This document shows positions 3,569 to 6,647 of a stretch of 6,647 nt of DNA, one piece after another. The notes under the pieces are model-generated. The model ran no database searches. It was not told where the DNA came from and saw nothing but the letters and a program-made list of their open reading frames with translations. The DNA comes from Gammaproteobacteria bacterium (GTDB taxonomy: Bacteria > Pseudomonadota > Gammaproteobacteria > Steroidobacterales > Steroidobacteraceae). The DNA is taken from positions 10,296 to 16,942 of the forward strand of contig PMHN01000010.1 of assembly GCA_003156695.1 (NCBI GenBank), read 5' to 3'. The position numbers and the translations under genes were made by a program. Position 1 is the first letter of the stretch. Each line of letters opens with the position of its first letter.

Positions 3569-5755
3569 ATGGCGCGCCAAGTCAATCATTCAGACGAGCC
3601 CGAAGCGGACCTCGAAAAAACCGACGAACTGCAAGTACTCGACGTCGCCGCGTACGAGGCACAACTTGTCCGTGACGATCCCGATGGCGAGTTAACCGCC
3701 CCAAGGGTGTCGGACCTTACCGGGGACGAGAGCCGACCACGAACATTGGCGGAGCCCCCCCCAGCTGAAACGCTGCGGGATGTCGAGGCGTGGATCGCGG
3801 CGCAAGACGCGCGCGTACGCACTTACGAACATGATCTTGCACACCTGCAGGCAGCGCGCACTGACGCCCAGGCGCGGGCCGACAATCTGACGCTCGAGCT
3901 CGAGGTCGCACAAAGGGCGCTACGCACTGCCCTGGGTCGTGCCAACGACGGCGAACGCGCCGCGCTCGACAACGGCGCCGCGGCGCGCACCGCCGAGTCT
4001 CGCGCCGCGGAGTTGCAGACGAAGCTCGGAGCGGCGAAGCAGCAGCTCGCGACGGCTACCGAGCGTGTTGCCGCGGCCACGGCGGAGCTTGCTCGAACGC
4101 ACGAGTCTCTTGCCGCGAGCGCGCGGGGGCAAGACGAGATGCAGCAGCGTCAGGCCGCGCTCACGCGAGACCTCGACGAGCGCTCGAACCGGATGGCGCA
4201 GCTAGAGGGCGAGCTTGCCAGCCTGCGTGCACACATCGCGGAGGCCGATCGCGAACTCGCGCAGCGCGGCGAGCGCATCGCGGCCATCCAGAGGGAAAAT
4301 GAGGTTCAGCAGGCAGCCGCCGATGCCACCGCGCAAGAGCGCGACGCACTTGCCATGCGCGTCGCAAGCCTTGTTGAGAATGCGCAATCCAGGGAATGGA
4401 AGCGCAGTCTGGGGGACAGTATATGGCGCGAGCTGGACGTCGAGCTCACCGAGGCACGTAGACTGATAGCACGGCTCGAAGCCGAGCGTGCGGACTTCGC
4501 GGCGACCGTCAAAAGAGTCGCTGCCGAGCTTGCCGAACGCGACCTGGCCCTCGCGCGCCTCGAGCATGATCGCGCGGCGCAGCTCACCGCGCTCGAGGAA
4601 CTCGCCGCCAGCCACTCGCGAGAGCAGCAGGAGCGCGCAGTCAGCGCGCAGGAGTTGCGCGTTTACGGCGAGAAGCTGGCCACTGAGATCAAGGCGCTCG
4701 AGGAGCGGCACCAGCGCAGCACTGAGTACGTCGCCGCCCGCGAAGCGGAACTTGCCGAGTCGCGTGCCGCGTGCGCCGCTCTGCAGGTGACGCTGCGCAC
4801 AGTGCAGTCGAGCGATTCGACCCATGCGGCGCGGGTGGCGGAACTCGAGGCGCTCGCGGCTGATCTGGGCGAGGCACTGCGGGCACAGACTGAGGCCACG
4901 CACGGCGCTAACGCGTTGCTCGAAGCTCGAGAACGCGAGCTGGCGGACGAGCAAGCCCGCGCCGGCGCACTGCAAGCAGAGCTGCAGGCGGCGACGCTCC
5001 ATGCAACAGCCCAGTCAGCGGCAGCCGTGTCGACCGAGGCGGCGCTCAAGATGCACCTCGAGCAGCTCGCGGCGAGTCAGGAGCGGCTGGCCAATTCTGA
5101 GCAGCAGGCGACGCGCCAGTCCGAACGCCTCGCGGATTTACAAGCGGAGCTCGCGCACGCCAAAGCACTGGCAGCGCAAGGCGAGGCGTCGCGACGCCCG
5201 CTCGAGAGCGAACTCGCGCGCGTCCGGACCGAACTGCAGCGCGAGCTCGAGCGAACGAGCAGCCTCGATGCGGCGCAGCAAAAACTCACGCTGGAACTCG
5301 CGCGGACGCGCGGTGCCCTGGATGAACGGGAATTGCAGCTCCGACGCCTCGAGCGCCATGCAACCAGCAGCGCCCAGTTGCTGAGCCGGATCAGGGTCGG
5401 TATCGAGCGCGGCACCCCCAACCGGCGTCCCGAAACGCCCGAGTTCCCGGATGACGGCGCGACGCTCATCCCGCTCGACGACAGCGACGCGCCGCCGTTG
5501 ACGCTGGGCCGGCACACAACGATTGGCCGCTCGCGGGCGAGTGATCTATGCCTTACGGACACATCGATCAGCCGGCGCCACGCCGTGCTAACGATCGGGC
5601 CAAAAGGGGCATTTATCGAGGACCTGGGTAGCGCAAACGGTGTGACCGTGAACCGTCAGCTCCTGCGTCACGCTCGGCTTAGCGACGGGGACGTGATTGG
5701 ACTCGGACTGAAGCGGTTCCGGTTCACTACGCCGCCTGCCAGGAGTGTCGGCTAA
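3569..5755 (+). CDS. Long coiled-coil protein with C-terminal FHA (phosphothreonine-binding) domain
   Basis: The 728-residue product has three parts. Residues 1-70 are acidic, probably disordered, and proline-containing (PPP at 63-65). Residues about 70-610 are an Ala/Glu/Arg/Leu/Gln-rich, nearly proline-free helix with heptad spacing, so a long coiled coil. The run EWKRSLGDSIWRELD (276-290), with two tryptophans and a glycine, is the clearest interruption. Residues about 643-718 are an FHA domain: G653-R654, S655, S668-R-R-H671, and N690-G691 with N695 are the expected phosphothreonine-pocket residues, all present. There is no signal peptide or membrane segment, so it is probably a cytoplasmic scaffold reading Ser/Thr phosphorylation, although no kinase is in the window. 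The ATG at 3569 has no clear Shine-Dalgarno sequence. I see no better start, though a later one is possible. The gene reads toward an SDR gene 67 bases on. The domain call is firm and the biological role unknown. Confidence 0.9.
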   Translation: MARQVNHSDEPEADLEKTDELQVLDVAAYEAQLVRDDPDGELTAPRVSDLTGDESRPRTLAEPPPAETLRDVEAWIAAQDARVRTYEHDLAHLQAARTDAQARADNLTLELEVAQRALRTALGRANDGERAALDNGAAARTAESRAAELQTKLGAAKQQLATATERVAAATAELARTHESLAASARGQDEMQQRQAALTRDLDERSNRMAQLEGELASLRAHIAEADRELAQRGERIAAIQRENEVQQAAADATAQERDALAMRVASLVENAQSREWKRSLGDSIWRELDVELTEARRLIARLEAERADFAATVKRVAAELAERDLALARLEHDRAAQLTALEELAASHSREQQERAVSAQELRVYGEKLATEIKALEERHQRSTEYVAAREAELAESRAACAALQVTLRTVQSSDSTHAARVAELEALAADLGEALRAQTEATHGANALLEARERELADEQARAGALQAELQAATLHATAQSAAAVSTEAALKMHLEQLAASQERLANSEQQATRQSERLADLQAELAHAKALAAQGEASRRPLESELARVRTELQRELERTSSLDAAQQKLTLELARTRGALDERELQLRRLERHATSSAQLLSRIRVGIERGTPNRRPETPEFPDDGATLIPLDDSDAPPLTLGRHTTIGRSRASDLCLTDTSISRRHAVLTIGPKGAFIEDLGSANGVTVNRQLLRHARLSDGDVIGLGLKRFRFTTPPARSVG

Positions 5756-5822
5756 GCGATCTGGTCGAGGCTGGTGTCGGACTTGTACCACCGGCACGCG
5801 GATTTTTCGGAGGCTGCCTCGA

Positions 5823-6593
5823 ATGAGCGTCCGCGAAATGTTCGAACTCGGCGGAAAAGTGGCTCTGATCACCGGCGGTTCACGCGGTCTCGGGCTGCAG
5901 ATCGCGACCGGACTCGGCGAAATGGGCGCGAAAATCGCGATCAGCGCACGCAATCCCACCGAGCTCGCAGAGGCCAAATTGCATCTCGAGACGCGCGGCA
6001 TCGATGTGCTTACGGTGGTCAATGATCTGTCAGACGCCGCGCAGGCACCGGCGCTCATCGACGCGGTGCTCGCGCGGTTCGGCGCTATCCATATCCTGGT
6101 CAACAACGCGGGCACGTCCTGGGGCGCGCCGGCCGAGCAGCTCCCGCTCGAGGCCTGGAACAAGGTCATGACGCTCAATGCGACGAGCGTGTTCGTGCTG
6201 AGTCAGGCCGTCGCGAATCGTTGTTTCATCCCGAACCGCGCCGGCAACATCATCGTCGTAGCCTCGGTCGCGGCGCTGCGCATCGGGACGAAGATGAAAG
6301 CGGTGCCGTACTACGCCTCGAAAGCCGCGGCGCTGCACATGGTTCGCGCGCTCGCAAACGAGTGGGGACCCTACGGTATTCGCGTCAATGCGATTTGCCC
6401 GGGATTCTTCCCCTCGAAGATGGCAAGCGGGCTGCTCGAGAAAATCGGGGCATCGGTCATTGCACATACCCCACTCGGACGCATCGGCAATGACACCGAC
6501 CTGCAGGGTGCGGCGGTCTATCTCGCCTCGGACGCTTCGGACCACGTGACCGGTCAATACATCGCAGTGGACGGTGGCGCCTCGATCGGTTGA
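5823..6593 (+). CDS. Short-chain dehydrogenase/reductase (classical SDR, NADP(H)-type)
   Basis: The 256-residue product is a classical SDR oxidoreductase with a Rossmann fold. It shows the cofactor motif TGGSRGLG (17-24), R43 at the end of the second strand (ISARN), which favours NADP(H), D68, NNAG (94-97), N119, catalytic S148, Y163 and K167 (YYASK), PG (193-194), and the C-terminal GQYIAVDGGASIG block (244-256). Overall it resembles FabG/RhlG and gluconate-5-dehydrogenase-like SDRs, for instance in the WGAPAEQLPLEAWNKVM segment (100-116). The substrate cannot be deduced. I chose the ATG at 5823 because GGAGG (5809-5813) lies 9 bases upstream and the N-terminus MSVREMFELGGKVALITGG is standard. 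The upstream start at 5745 would overlap the FHA gene and add a 26-residue basic tail foreign to the family. It is probably co-transcribed with the FHA gene. Confidence 0.93.
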   Translation: MSVREMFELGGKVALITGGSRGLGLQIATGLGEMGAKIAISARNPTELAEAKLHLETRGIDVLTVVNDLSDAAQAPALIDAVLARFGAIHILVNNAGTSWGAPAEQLPLEAWNKVMTLNATSVFVLSQAVANRCFIPNRAGNIIVVASVAALRIGTKMKAVPYYASKAAALHMVRALANEWGPYGIRVNAICPGFFPSKMASGLLEKIGASVIAHTPLGRIGNDTDLQGAAVYLASDASDHVTGQYIAVDGGASIG

Positions 6594-6647
6594 GCGGCGG
6601 CGAGGCGAACCGGGTGTCGACGCGCGGCCACCGAGGCTGTGATACTG

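Noticed and set aside
3364..3675. 103-codon plus-strand frame overlapping the FHA start
   Set aside because: It has an arginine-rich, low-complexity product, no ribosome binding site and overlap with a gene that has a clear domain.
4202..5002. 266-codon open frame on the minus strand inside the FHA gene, with other long frames there on both strands
   Set aside because: The repetitive GC-rich coiled-coil codons leave few stops in other frames. No ribosome binding site or recognisable protein family is seen in them.
5745..5822. Longer N-terminus for the SDR starting at 5745
   Set aside because: It would overlap the FHA gene and add 26 basic, non-family residues. The ATG at 5823 has GGAGG at good spacing and the standard SDR N-terminus.
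6638..6646. TGTGATACT at the right edge as an extended -10
   Set aside because: The -35 region is poor and the downstream gene is outside the window, so it cannot be supported.

Overview
The window looks like chromosomal DNA of a GC-rich, aerobic gammaproteobacterium. Coq7 and the Crp/Vfr fragment resemble the Pseudomonas and Xanthomonadales type, and the iron superoxide dismutase resembles E. coli SodB. I cannot name a genus from the sequence alone. Every protein gene appears intact except the one cut by the left edge. No transposase, integrase or CRISPR array is visible.

Layout. Positions 1-817 (minus strand) hold coq7 followed 26 bases later by the first 49 codons of a Crp/Vfr-type regulator, probably one transcript. 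Divergent from them is the ribosomal protein operon rplM-rpsI (1005-1844, plus strand), with a plausible promoter and a structured leader. A CTG-anticodon glutamine tRNA gene (1991-2064) follows. Its promoter sits inside a long imperfect inverted repeat, and a strong terminator lies right after it. Next is a compact structured stretch (2065-2513): a second copy of the tRNA 3' tail, an inverted copy of part of it, a cloverleaf-like palindromic element, an unlisted 43-codon gene for a small glycine-zipper membrane protein (2303-2434), and a second terminator closely resembling the first at an offset of exactly 400 bases. sodB is read leftward (2518-3108). A 460-base divergent intergenic region with operator-like palindromes separates it from a 728-residue coiled-coil/FHA protein (3569-5755). 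A short-chain dehydrogenase/reductase (5823-6593) follows, probably co-transcribed with the FHA gene.

How the parts relate. Most of the window is housekeeping: ubiquinone synthesis, ribosome assembly, tRNA supply and superoxide defence. The less ordinary parts are the tRNA-Gln neighbourhood, where the tRNA tail has been copied in both orientations around a branched palindrome; the small membrane protein; the FHA coiled-coil protein, with a C8 tract early in its gene and a phosphothreonine-binding pocket that looks complete; and the sodB/FHA intergenic palindromes. None of these proves a new system, but each gives a testable signal. All functional calls rest on motif recognition by eye, without database searches.
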